DNA of 64,000 nt from Harmothoe impar (taxonomy: Eukaryota; Annelida; Polychaeta; Phyllodocida; Polynoidae). Below, in pieces: positions 32,398 through 42,520 of this stretch (the stretch's first letter is position 1; each line of letters starts with the position of its first letter). The position numbers and the translations under genes are program-made. Under the pieces are notes generated by a model. That model saw only the letters and a list, made by a program, of their open reading frames with translations, was not told the origin of the DNA and did not search any database. The DNA lies in the NCBI GenBank assembly GCA_947462335.1, contig OX381704.1, positions 41,296,942 to 41,360,941 of the forward strand, given 5' to 3'.

Positions 32398-35381
32398 TCA
32401 TATTGCTTTCGCCTTTCCTTTTCCTTTCGCTGATTTCTTATCCCTCTTCTTCAATCCGTCCATGTTAGCTTTCAAGACGTTGGCGTATGCCTGAAAAATA
32501 GATGAATATCCATCAGTAAAAGCGCAAATCAATATGGTAGGCATGTCCAGCCACCACCTGAACATAGAATATTCCTTAATGTGCTACATATCCCTGCAGA
32601 ATTTAGATTCCTGTTTCCCCATGTTACTGCGTTTTTAGTTGTGGGCCTCCAGTTTCAGAAAACTGAGGGCCCGCAGCTAGATCTGTGAGCCCTGGGCGCA
32701 CACTTTATTCACCATCCACTCTTTCTAACCAGATATTGCATGCCTAAATTGGTTAAAATATCCATAAAAATATCTTGCAAACACTGCTGTGTGCGGGCCT
32801 ATGACGTTCAGTATCTACCTCTGGCTTAATGTGCAGAAAACTGATGTGATCTATGTGACGTGTCCCCCAGATTCCCCGTTACCTAGCCCACTTATACGTG
32901 ATGAATATTGTCCAACTAGGAGAAAGGCGATGAAATACTTACAAGTTGGAACTTGTTCACGTCCTTTTGACTGATCTGGAAATTATAAACAAAGAAAGTA
33001 TAAACGATATGTACGTTAACATTCCGACACCTTTAATATAAGAATCTTTTAATAGGTAACTTGTTGCTTGTAACCATTGATATTTATGGCACCCTTCGTT
33101 ATGCAGTATATATCTGGTTACCCTTCTCATCCAGGTAAAAAGAAACTGTGTAACGCCATTTATATACAAGCACACATGTTGAATAGGTCACCTTTTGGAG
33201 TTAAAAGTTAAACAGTGACTTACCACAGTACTGATCTTCTTGTTCCCTAAAACTGCTCGGACAATACACTTGTACTCTGAAGGTTCTGGTGGGGGCATCC
33301 TCCCCGGTCGCGGTGTGGGTTTTGTCCTTCCGTCATCTTCAACAAAGGAGTTTAAATAACATTGTACATTAGAATTGACAACTTTACAAGGCAAATATTA
33401 AAATTGTTCAATCCCTTGAAGTAATACATATCAATAGGTGGCACTAGAGAAAAACCAACCACATGGTTTGGGGAATAAGGAGTGTCAGTGATCAACTGTC
33501 GCGTCTTTGCTGCAACTGTAGTTGTCCGAGACGCAGGAAACAATGCGACTGAATTCGCAAATACATGTATCAAAACTTCTTTGATTTCTACAGTTGACAA
33601 GGATGTGGTTCAGGCTATGCCAATCCCATCAGAACATTCAACAATATGTGTATGCTAAGCCAGAGGGGTATGAGAAAAGAGATAAGCTGGCCATCTAAGT
33701 CCCTGCCCATCTAGGCCCCTGCCCATATAAGTCCCTGTCCATATAGGTCCCTGCCATTCTAGGTCCCTGCCCATCTAGGCCCCTGTCTATCTAAGTCCCT
33801 GCACACCTAGGTCCCTGTCACATCTAGGTCCCCATCTATCTATACCCCGCCTATCTAGGCCCCTGTTTCACTATCCCCCTGCCAATCTAGGACCCTGTCC
33901 ATCTAGACCTTTCTCTTTCTACTCTCCGTGAACTATAGGGGTCTAATGTCACCCCCCTTCCCGGGTCAAGAGGTTCACATTTCTCTCCCCCCCCCCCCCC
34001 ACCCACCCATGTTGTTAAAAAATTAGCACTGCAGGAATCATAAAATCCTCTCTCTGAATTCAGAGTTTCACTGATATTTCACACCCCTGACCCCTAATTG
34101 ACTTTAGGGCCGAGTCATTTATTGCCAGTTGGTGGGAGGGGGGGGGGGGGGGGGGCTTGGTGGATATAGGGGGTGGGGCATAACTGGAAAAGCCTCCATG
34201 CTGGGGGCGGCGATCGAAATTAACTACATTTAGATACCCGTAAACAGGCACATGCAATATTAGGGGGGGGGGGCATTTCTCAAAATCATAACATAGTGTA
34301 GTGTGGGGGGGGGGGGGGTGATTACTTCAGCTAACTTTTCGCGGTTTTGGGAAAATCCACCATGCCACCTCCCCTCCCCCTCTCCACTAGCAATAAATCA
34401 TAAATGTCTCGACTCTGCCCTGACCGGTCCTTAGCATTAAAAGAGTGTTCATTTATTAGCTACCGGGCGGGGGCGTAAAAATTCTGGACCCCTCCTGAGG
34501 GGGGGTGCCTAAAATATTCTGGACCCCTCTTGAGGGAGGAGGGTGTAAAAAGTGTAGCCCCTTTTAAGCAAAAAAGCCTGCGCGTTACTATAGTTCAAAG
34601 GGGGGGCGAAAAAAAAAATTTGGCGCCTTTGGCGAGGGGGATGAAATGTTCTACGTGCTCTCGAGGGGGGGGGGGGTGTAAAAAATGTCCGCCCCTCTGC
34701 GCGAAATCTCACCATCCCCCCCCCCCCCCCCCCCCCCACTGTAATTAGTAAATGAACACTCCCTAATCATAATGGTAGGTAAGACACTGTCTGCAGTTAG
34801 ATGTGTATTGTCCAATATAATATAGTATACAATCAATGTGGTTCCAATGCCATTGCGTTTCTAGTGAAAAGAAACTCTGCATCCACGGGCCACATCACTG
34901 TGAGTTTGACTGTGACGATATCAGTGTGTGTCATGACATAGTCTATGTTAATAAATGTTGTGCCACTTGTGGCAATGTGGGCGAAAATTGAGGTATTTAG
35001 TCACATTATTTTCCATATGTGACCCTTTTCTTGGCATGTAAGGTATTCTTTTCTTCGGATGGAAAGAAAAATTCACATAATCAAGACTTGCTTCGCTGAT
35101 CGTTATTGACCGTAATTCATTGAGATAGTAATCCACATGAACATAAACAATTTCCACAAATTTCACTCACATCTTTTCTGTGTAATGTTGAGGGATCCAG
35201 CTGACTTCGACTTCTGGAAGAGCCTTGTGAGCTCACTAAGGAACTGCAAGAGAAACACTCATTAGATAAAGTACGCGAAAAAACATCAAGATGTAAATAG
35301 CTCCTCTGTGTGAAGCAATTTTGACAGTTTAGGCATAAATATGGAGATATTTCTTACTGAATCACTGTCGAGGAGCACCAT
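32398..35381 (-). CDS. SRP14: SRP14, signal recognition particle 14-kDa subunit
   Basis: SRP14 pairs with SRP9 on the Alu domain of SRP RNA and slows translation while ribosomes are delivered to the endoplasmic reticulum. Minus-strand coding exons, in gene order: 35358-35381, 35171-35243, 33224-33336, 32943-32975 (33 bases) and 32398-32490. All have GT-AG borders, phases agree, and the product is 111 residues. It starts MVLLDSDS and continues FLSELTRLFQKSKSAGSLNI. The conserved YDGRTKP is split across a junction. Then come KKISTV, the NKFQL helix and ANMDGLKKRDKKSAKGKGK, a basic tail. It lacks the long alanine tail of the human protein. The gene is head-to-head with SAE1 and tail-to-tail with ASZ1. 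Confidence 0.96.
33688..33912. repeat. ~17-bp minisatellite in SRP14 intron 2
   Basis: About thirteen imperfect units of the type CCCATCTAGGTCCCTG. Confidence 0.85.
33955..34030. mobile_element. Right-end fragment of a GGGAGTGCTC MITE
   Basis: CCCGGGTCAAGAGGTTC, a C-run and GTTGTTAAAAAATTAGCACT match the last ~75 bp of the family. No left end is present. Confidence 0.6.
34441..34763. mobile_element. Diverged GGGAGTGTTC MITE, inverted, in SRP14 intron 2
   Basis: The arms AGAGTGTTCATTTATTAGC and its mirror GTAAATGAACACTCCC are related to the family but differ inside. TAA flanks both sides (34438-34440 and 34764-34766). It looks like a second subfamily. Confidence 0.72.
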
Positions 35382-35760
35382 CTTGCCAGGTGGAATCAAT
35401 CTCTACACGGGAGATTGCCAAGCAAGCGAGTTGGTGCCGCTTGCAATGTTGTCACGACGTTCACGATTGGCCTTGGACCGGTGGGTGTGGCATCCAATGA
35501 AAAATCATTTGTCAAGCAAGGTGCGCGAAATCCGCTGGTTTTGGCGTTTGTATTCTCGACAAGCGAAACTTCAACCGGCATCTGGCTTCCGGGCAGTGTG
35601 AAAATCATGAGCCCGAACTGCCTCGCCTCGGGGGGGAGAAGAAACTATTAGAGGTAGACAGAGGGACTAAACTACTATGTAAACAAGGCAGACCGGAACC
35701 GGATGCTGCGCGTGGTGAAAATTAGAAAATCTCTCTTTCTTATCACATTTACCTTCCAAA
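35382..35760. promoter_or_regulatory. Bidirectional SRP14/SAE1 promoter
   Basis: The two start codons are 379 bases apart on opposite strands. The region has ATTGG (an inverted CCAAT box, 35466-35470) and CCAAT (35494-35498), is moderately CG-rich, and lacks a TATA box, as is common for divergent housekeeping genes. Confidence 0.65.
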
Positions 35761-38700
35761 ATGGTCGAAAATAACGGCGCAGAAATTAGTACCCCACTTA
35801 CGGAAGACGAAGCTGCTCTTTACGACCGGCAAATTCGTCTCTGGGGGCTAGATGCTCAGAAAAGGTAGGTGTCTTTCTGCTTTGCCTTCACTCACTGCCA
35901 CTGGGTCTGGGAATCCCGTGGCGCGAAGCCGAAGATCCCTTCCCTAGGGACAACAGGCCAATCATAAATATTGTTCATAAAAAAATCTTGCTAGCTTAGG
36001 GAGTGCTCATTTTTTAACAACAGGGGGGGGGTGGTGAGATTTCGCGCGGAGCGCGCGAAATTTTTTCACCCCCCCCCCGCTAGAGGGGTCGACATTTTTT
36101 ACCCCCCCCCGGCAGGCTGAAAATCGCGCGCGTTCGCGCCCCTTTGTAGCATAGTAACGCGCGGGCTTTTTCCCTCAAAACAGGTTGAATTTTTTTCATC
36201 CCCCCCCCCCAAGAGGGGTCTAAATTTTTTACCCCCCCCCCCGGTCAAGGGGTCCAAGTTTTTTACCCCCCCCCCCAAATCCACCACCCCCCCCCCCTGT
36301 TGTTAAAAAATGAGCACTCCCTTAGATGATAACAATGTCAGAAAGCATAGCATATTTTCTGTAATGTGCAAATTGGATTTTTGAGAGAATTTCTCCCAAA
36401 AGAAATTATGATAAAAAGTGCATTTATTTGAACTTTGTGATTTAAGAATACACACTAAGTCTAAGTTTCACATTACACAACCTGTTTTTGGTAGTTTTGG
36501 ACCAAATCTGGACAAACCATCTAGGATACATCAACTTCAAGGTGTTTTCTTTCTGTTTCCATCACTTTCAATGTGACAGGGGTTCAGAAAATTGAGTTAC
36601 CCCATGGACCAAAAATATGTTGCATAGACCCATAGACTTTTTTATAGGATGATAAAAATGTCATATTCCACTGCTTGTTTTGGGTAGTTGCATCCAAAAT
36701 TCTGGCAAACCAGCTAGGATATACCAACTTCAATATGTTTTCTTTCAGAATCTGCCACTTTCATTATGATAGGTCTTGAGATAATTGAGTTACCCAAAAA
36801 TGTGTTACACCATTGGTTGATTTAAAAATGAGAGCAGAAAACACCAGTGGCGCCCTCTGTAGTGCACTGTGGTGCCTACCTTCCCCTAACTCAGTAGACC
36901 CTAACGGTACTAAGGCATAGACTCGGAGCGAGATTGGCCTTAGCCTCATACAGATATTGTTAATGAGGTCATGGAGCGAAAGCAGATCCATTTCTGATTG
37001 GCTGGCTATATAGACTTCTAAAGGCATGGTCAGCCTAATACACATCCACTAATTACTCCAATTAAGGGATTAAAAACATGCCCCGACCTTGTGTATTCGG
37101 AAATACACATTCAACTTCAAAGGGATCTTACAGTCTGACAGTTGAATACACATTTTTATTCTGTGTATTCCACCCTTATGATGTCAAGGTCGGAGCTATA
37201 TGATACCTACGCTATATCTGCAAGTAGCGTGGGTGTCCAAGTTAACCTTCCCCCAAAGCTAAACTAAGGGAGGATTCATCATTTATGGCAGGGGTTAAAA
37301 TTTGGCAAATCAATTACGTCAAAAACAAATTGGCCCCTCCCCCCTCTGAATAGGTTGAAATAAGCCCCCCTCCCCCCCTGGGGTTTTTCCCTAAACGCTT
37401 AAAAGGAGGAGGGGGTTCAATAATTAAAACATGAGGGCATGCAGATATAAGCTGTGTGAAGGATCTAGACTCAAGCCAAGGCCAAGGGAAATGTTGTATG
37501 TTTGCAGATCTATTAAGTTGTGTGAATTACTTCATTAAAAGACATTCACTTATTATGCCTTTAAAAATAATGGTGTCTATTAGGGAGTGCTCATTTTTTA
37601 ACAACAGGGGGGGTGGTGAGATTTCGCGCGGAGCGCATGAAATTTTTCCACCCCCCATAGAGGGGTCCCCCCCCCCCCGGCAGGCCGAAAATCCTTTGTA
37701 GCATAGTAAGCCACAGGCTTTTTCCCTCAAAACAGGTTGAATTTTTTTTACCCCCCCCCCTCGGTCAAGGGGTCCATTTTTTTACCCCCCCCCCCAATCC
37801 ACCCCCTTGTTGTTAAAAAATGAGCACTCCCTTATTTGTATCGAGATTAAGATTAGGCCACTCAAAAAAAGTTGACAAATATTGGCATATTTGGTACCAA
37901 ATTAAAGCTTAGACTGTCAGCAATGCAGTGAGCTATGAATAACTTACAATATAACACATTTTGTTGATCACTAAACTCATAACTACTAAAATGTGAAAAT
38001 CATTCACGAAAAGTCTTAATTTTCCTATATTTTCCCTTAAATTTTAGCCCTCAGAAAAGAAAAAAACAAGATTTAAAAAAAAAGACATGTGTAGATTTGA
38101 ACGCTCACTTTGCTGTATATTAGTAAGTGTAGGAGTACAGTAGCGAGAGGAGCCTACTCCGACTAAAATGGATCCTTGTTTCTCTTTCTTTGTCTACAGA
38201 CTGAAATCATCGCGGGTGTTGCTCATTGGGTTGGGTGGACTAGGAGCTGAGATTGCTAAGAATCTGGTTCTCTGTGGAATCAAGGCTTTAACACTGCTCG
38301 ATCACCACGATGTGACGACAGAAGAAAGGTGCAGCCAGTTCTTGGTTAGCCGCGATGAAGTTGGAAAAAATGTAAGTATCTCATAATGTCACTTTTGAAT
38401 ATCTTCCATTACCGGTAGTCCCATTCAGGAAAATACATGATTATCCGATGTTATAGCCCCCCCCCCCTCCCCTGTACCTGATGTAGATGTATTCATCAAC
38501 TGTATTCATCATCTCATTTCGTAACCAGTAAGACAACATCTATTGGAAACCTAACCTTTAAAACTATTTCAGAGAGCAGAGAGCTCGCAGGCCAGGGCCC
38601 AGCTGTTAAACCCTATGGTGGAGGTTACAGCTGACACAGGGAAGGTGGAGGACAAGCCGGACGAGTTCTTCACACAGTTCCACGTGGTCTGTGCCACCTG

Positions 38701-40410
38701 CTGCAGTCGTGAGCAGCTCATCCGCATCAACTCAATTACTCACGCCAATAACATCCAGTTCTTCGCCGGCGATGTCTGGGGATTCTACGGCTTCATGTTC
38801 TCCGACCTGAACAAGCATGAGTACGCTGTGTAAGTGAAGTACAAAGATAATGATGTTACATGATTTAATACATGTAGTTTTAAGGAAGGTTACCTTTTAT
38901 AACGTTTAAATACTGTTTAACTGAAATACAATAAGGCATCTTGTACCCTGTGTTATCGCAGACATTTGATTTTTGTTGTCTTGAAATTTGAATAGTTTAT
39001 GCTGCACCTTTAATATGTATGTGACAGGCTGAAAGTTTTAAATTAAAACTCTTTTTTTTAAAGTGACAAACCATGGCCAGAAATTTCGAAGCAGGAGAAA
39101 GAGAAAGAGGAAGATGGCAGCGGGGAGCCCTCAGCAAAGAAACCCAAGCAGGACATTCCAGAAACAACTACAGTTAAAGAGGTAGAATATTCGCCCGTAT
39201 CAAATAGAAGAAAGAGCTTTCAATAGATTACGTCTCTTAAGACGATTGTTACCTTGCCACCTGCAGACTTATGGGATGACATTTTGACCATTGCATTCTA
39301 TACATTATTCAAAATGATAATTATGTGCTCCTCCTGTTAATAAGTGGGCGATGATATGGTAGATAACTGCATCTTATTGCAGTTTTAGTAGGTCTCTGGT
39401 ATTAGGTCCAAATGAATGACTTTTTGAACCCTATCTCGCAGAATGATCCATGATTGCTCCGTTCCAATACATGTTCATTACCTCTTTTGTTTTTTAGGAG
39501 ATTGAATTTGTCCGCCTAAAGAGCGCCCTAGAGACGGACTGGAGTGAGGAGTCCATTGAGAAACGGCTAAAGAAGACACCAAATGTATATTTTATAACAC
39601 AAGGTAAGAGTGAACTACCTATTAATTTTAATATATGTGTTTCTCACAAGTAGGGCTACACTACCTCTCAGAAGTTTTAAAATGTTTTGATGATTTATTT
39701 ACAGAAAAAAAACGCTAAAATGTTGAATATTCAATTCGTGTTTCTGTTATCCTTTTAGAATCATTCCCTAACCAAGAACCTCTCTTTTTTGGGGGGTTTA
39801 TATTGTATTGAGGTACGGTATGTGGGTACCTAAAAAATACATTTTGGATATGGCTTGTTGATTGCGCTAATTTCTCCTATGGTATTGACCTTTCAGTCCT
39901 GTTGGAGTTCCGGCATAAGCATGGTCGTGACCCAGAGACTGAACACATGGAAGCGGACCGCGCAGAGCTGCTCAAAACAGTCACCGGGGTAGCTGAAAAA
40001 CTCAAAGTCAAACCTGAGATAGTGCCTGCCGACTTTGAAAAGTAAGTAACAATTTAGTATCGTACTTCAAGTCTCATTTACAGATGTGCCCAGGTACTTC
40101 CTACAGAAAATAACTGTATGATAAATAGCTTATAAATGATCGTTATTTAGTGTGTACATAAGGTAGGTAGACAATAATGGAGTGAAGAGTCTGAAAGAGT
40201 CTGAAATCCTGCAATATTGACACTCCGCATTGACTAGATGATAAGGTTGTCACTGTTCTCTTTGAGCTCCGTTTATCGATCACCTTTATCTTGGTGGGAA
40301 TAGAAGGCTGTGATATACAATGTGTATTTATCGATTTCAGACACTGCCTGGGGTACCTAAGTCCTGTGTGCGCCATTGTGGGAGGAGTACTTGCACAAGA
40401 CATCATCAAA
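35761..40410 (+). CDS. SAE1: SAE1, SUMO-activating enzyme subunit 1 (last exon not found)
   Basis: SAE1 forms the SUMO E1 enzyme with UBA2. SAE1 supplies part of the adenylation fold, and UBA2 carries the catalytic cysteine. Coding exons: 35761-35864, 38200-38371, 38573-38829, 39064-39181, 39498-39603, 39897-40041 and 40341-40410, with GT-AG borders and consistent phases, giving 324 codons. Motifs include EAALYDRQIRLWGLDAQKR, the nucleotide-binding GLGGLGAEIAKNL, FFAGDVWGFYGFMFSDL and the C-terminal LSPVCAIVGGVLAQDIIK. The human protein is 346 residues, so about 25 residues remain. Their usual asparagine- and phenylalanine-rich exon was not seen after 40410. Exon 4 holds a charged linker with KKPKQ, possibly nuclear-targeting. 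Intron 1 (2.3 kb) carries two MITEs and other repeats. Confidence 0.95.
35999..36321. mobile_element. GGGAGTGCTC-family MITE, copy 3, in SAE1 intron 1
   Basis: Complete terminal repeats with TTA at 35996-35998 and 36322-36324. Confidence 0.88.
36476..36815. repeat. Two diverged ~190-bp direct repeats in SAE1 intron 1
   Basis: Units begin at 36476 and 36668 and share ATCAACTTCAA-type words, TGTTTTCTTTC, CACTTTCA and GAGTTACCC. Confidence 0.6.
37084..37194. mobile_element. Small foldback with CCGACCTTG ends
   Basis: CCGACCTTG and CAAGGTCGG bound about 110 bp, and GTATTCGGAAATACAC-like words also fold inside. It is probably a MITE or a fragment of one. Confidence 0.45.
37583..37831. mobile_element. 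GGGAGTGCTC-family MITE, copy 4 (short), in SAE1 intron 1
   Basis: Both terminal repeats are present with TTA at 37580-37582 and 37832-37834. About 75 bp of the interior is missing relative to the other copies. Confidence 0.86.
37856..38075. mobile_element. Decayed GGCCACTC MITE in SAE1 intron 1
   Basis: It starts AGGCCACTCAAAAAAAGTTG and then follows the interior of the 3554-3932 element (ATTGGCATATTTGGTACC, AAATTAAAGCTTA, GTCAGCAATGCA). The right terminal repeat is lost. Confidence 0.7.
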
Positions 40411-41273
40411 GTAAGTTCTATGAATATATATTCAAAATCAAGAATAGATGTGTAACAAAGAAAGACTTAACGACAGGGCATAACAGGAGCCTGAGGTATC
40501 TGTTGGGTTATAATGAATGTTCACGAATGGTCCTTGTTCTTAACTGAAAGTCGTGGAACAGCTTAACAGTGAGTTATGTCCACAAGTTGTGCTTTTGCTT
40601 TATTGGCCCAGGGCACCCTGGGTCTTAGTGAGAAGGTTTTGACGAAAAGGAAGTAGATTTGCAGTCAAAGTTTGACGGCCATTTATTGAATTCCTGTTGC
40701 ATATATTGAATAAAGAATAGCATCACAACTAACTGACAACCTATCCCTGTCTCCCCTTTCATGCAAAAATTTGGACAAAAAATTCTTTCTAGTGAAAAAA
40801 GAAAAAGGTCAATTTCAAAACAAAACAGCTCTCTGTGAACTTGTGCTAAAGAATAGCAGAGTGATTCCAACCTTTGAGTGATGTTCACAGACTCCTATAC
40901 CTGCAATGGTTAAGTGCGGGTGAGATCAAAATGAGACGCTTCTTACACCAAGAGAAAAGGCTATAGTAGTACACAAGGACATGGATGGCTTGCGGTTTCA
41001 ACTCTTTGGAATGGAAAGTGGCTAGGTGGAAAGTGGTCAGATGGATAGTCTAAAGCGGTGATTAGTTAAAAAGTGTGACACATGAATTGAGGGTAGCTTT
41101 AAGCCAGGAATATATTTCTGCTCTAAAAATTGACAAATATTTCATCATTTCTAAAACGATTTATAGCTCCAATCTTTCAGTCAACCAATTCAATCACTTA
41201 ATGAATGGGTTATTAGAGCCCTGGGTCACATGTGATGTTAAGCACAAAAGCAATCTTTATCCCTACTGTAGAA
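40411..41273. other. Downstream of SAE1 exon 7: no exon found
   Basis: Presumed SAE1 intron. No sequence encoding the expected final SAE1 segment was recognised. Confidence 0.45.
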
Positions 41274-41649
41274 TCTCGCATATAACCCGCATCTCACATA
41301 TAACCCGCACCTAGACGTTAAGAAAATGATATCCCGTAAATTCCCGCATAGAAGCGGCAGCTTTAAGAGAGTCAGAACCCCAGAGAGGCTTATAGGATTT
41401 ACCCAGAGTCTATTCTGATTATGGCTAATTCAGTTCTGTAGTACATGTATACTCGCATATTAGCCGCACCCCTACCTTTGACAAATGCGATTAGCCTGAC
41501 AAGAAGTATGAACATTTCTAATCTAGTACTTTACTATAATAGCAGAAACTCACGTATAAGGCGCACCCCGACTTTGAACCAATCCTATAAGCCGCACTGG
41601 CAATCTAACTCATGTACTAGCCGCAGCTTCTACGTGAGAATTTACAGTA
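41274..41649. mobile_element. GCGTATAAGCC-family element, copy 2
   Basis: The left end TACTGTAGAATCTCGCATATA and right-end mirror TACTGTAAATTCTCACGTA form terminal repeats. Internal CGCATATTAGCCGC-like words recur several times in alternating orientation. Confidence 0.65.
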
Positions 41650-41682
41650 CTTCAAAGAAAACTAATCATGGCTTTGCATTAG

Positions 41683-41738
41683 TACATCATGCCGACCCTT
41701 CAGGAGGAATGCATTCTCCTCATAGGGTTGGCATGATG
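41683..41738. repeat. 56-bp near-perfect palindrome
   Basis: CATCATGCCGACCCT is mirrored by AGGGTTGGCATGATG, with an inner AGGAGGAATGCATTCTCCTC core that is itself a palindrome. Confidence 0.7.
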
Positions 41739-42147
41739 AACGAATTCAGCACTGGTGAGTTACTCCAGGGAGCTATTAACTGAGACTCTACCTCCCTGGT
41801 TACTCGCCAGGGCTGCATTATAATATAGCTCATCAATGCACTAAGTCATCAAGGTTTAATGAGTAGGACTATCATATGCTAGGTACAATAAGAAAGGAAA
41901 ACGTTTTTAAAATTAGAACAGAAGGTTCAAGTATCAGAAATGGAAAACACACTGCATGTATTGTGTCTTCATGTGATCATTGCCAGAGTTTAATACGCTA
42001 CACATTTCGCATCTATAATTCGATGCCGTCTGAAATAGTGATCTTGTAAGACGACTGATATGCTTCTACTTACCATGACGCTTCCTTGAACAGTGAGCTT
42101 TAAGAATAAAAAGATAATAGCAAAGTGATGGTTAAGAAACCTATCAT

Positions 42148-42221
42148 AGATTCCCGCGTATAACCTGTGGGTTATACACAATTGGAAGGTTGGGGTGCGG
42201 GTTATATGAGGGATTTTGGTA
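42148..42221. mobile_element. GCGTATAAGCC-family fragment
   Basis: AGATTCCCGCGTATAACC and the mirrored GCGGGTTATATGAGGGATTT lie 40 bp apart. It is probably a small internal deletion derivative. Confidence 0.55.
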
Positions 42222-42289
42222 CTACATATATTACCATACTAGAAGTATTCAAAATCAGACCTCAGATGCAGATTATAGGATCTCCTCAG

Positions 42290-42520
42290 TGGAAATAACC
42301 AAGGTGTGAATTCCTTTGTCGTAGCCCTCCGCTGTGGTTTAATTCTGTGTAGACTCACATAACCTTACAGCTGTGGTTTAAAACAGATAGACAATGGTTA
42401 TGTGAGGCTAACTCAAAATATGACTACTGTAGACTGGCAGGCACCCTATAAGGGTGCCAGCCAGTTTACTGTGGTTATTTTGAGTTAGCCTCTCATAACC
42501 ATAGTCTATCTATTACAAAT
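42290..42520. mobile_element. Foldback element, copy 2
   Basis: It has the same two-part structure as 6935-7185 in the other order. The inverted arm words are AACAGATAGACAATGGTTAT and CATAACCATAGTCTATCT. The inner stem pairs GGCACCCTATAAGGGTGCC. A GCTGTGGTTT pair lies on the left. Confidence 0.7.
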
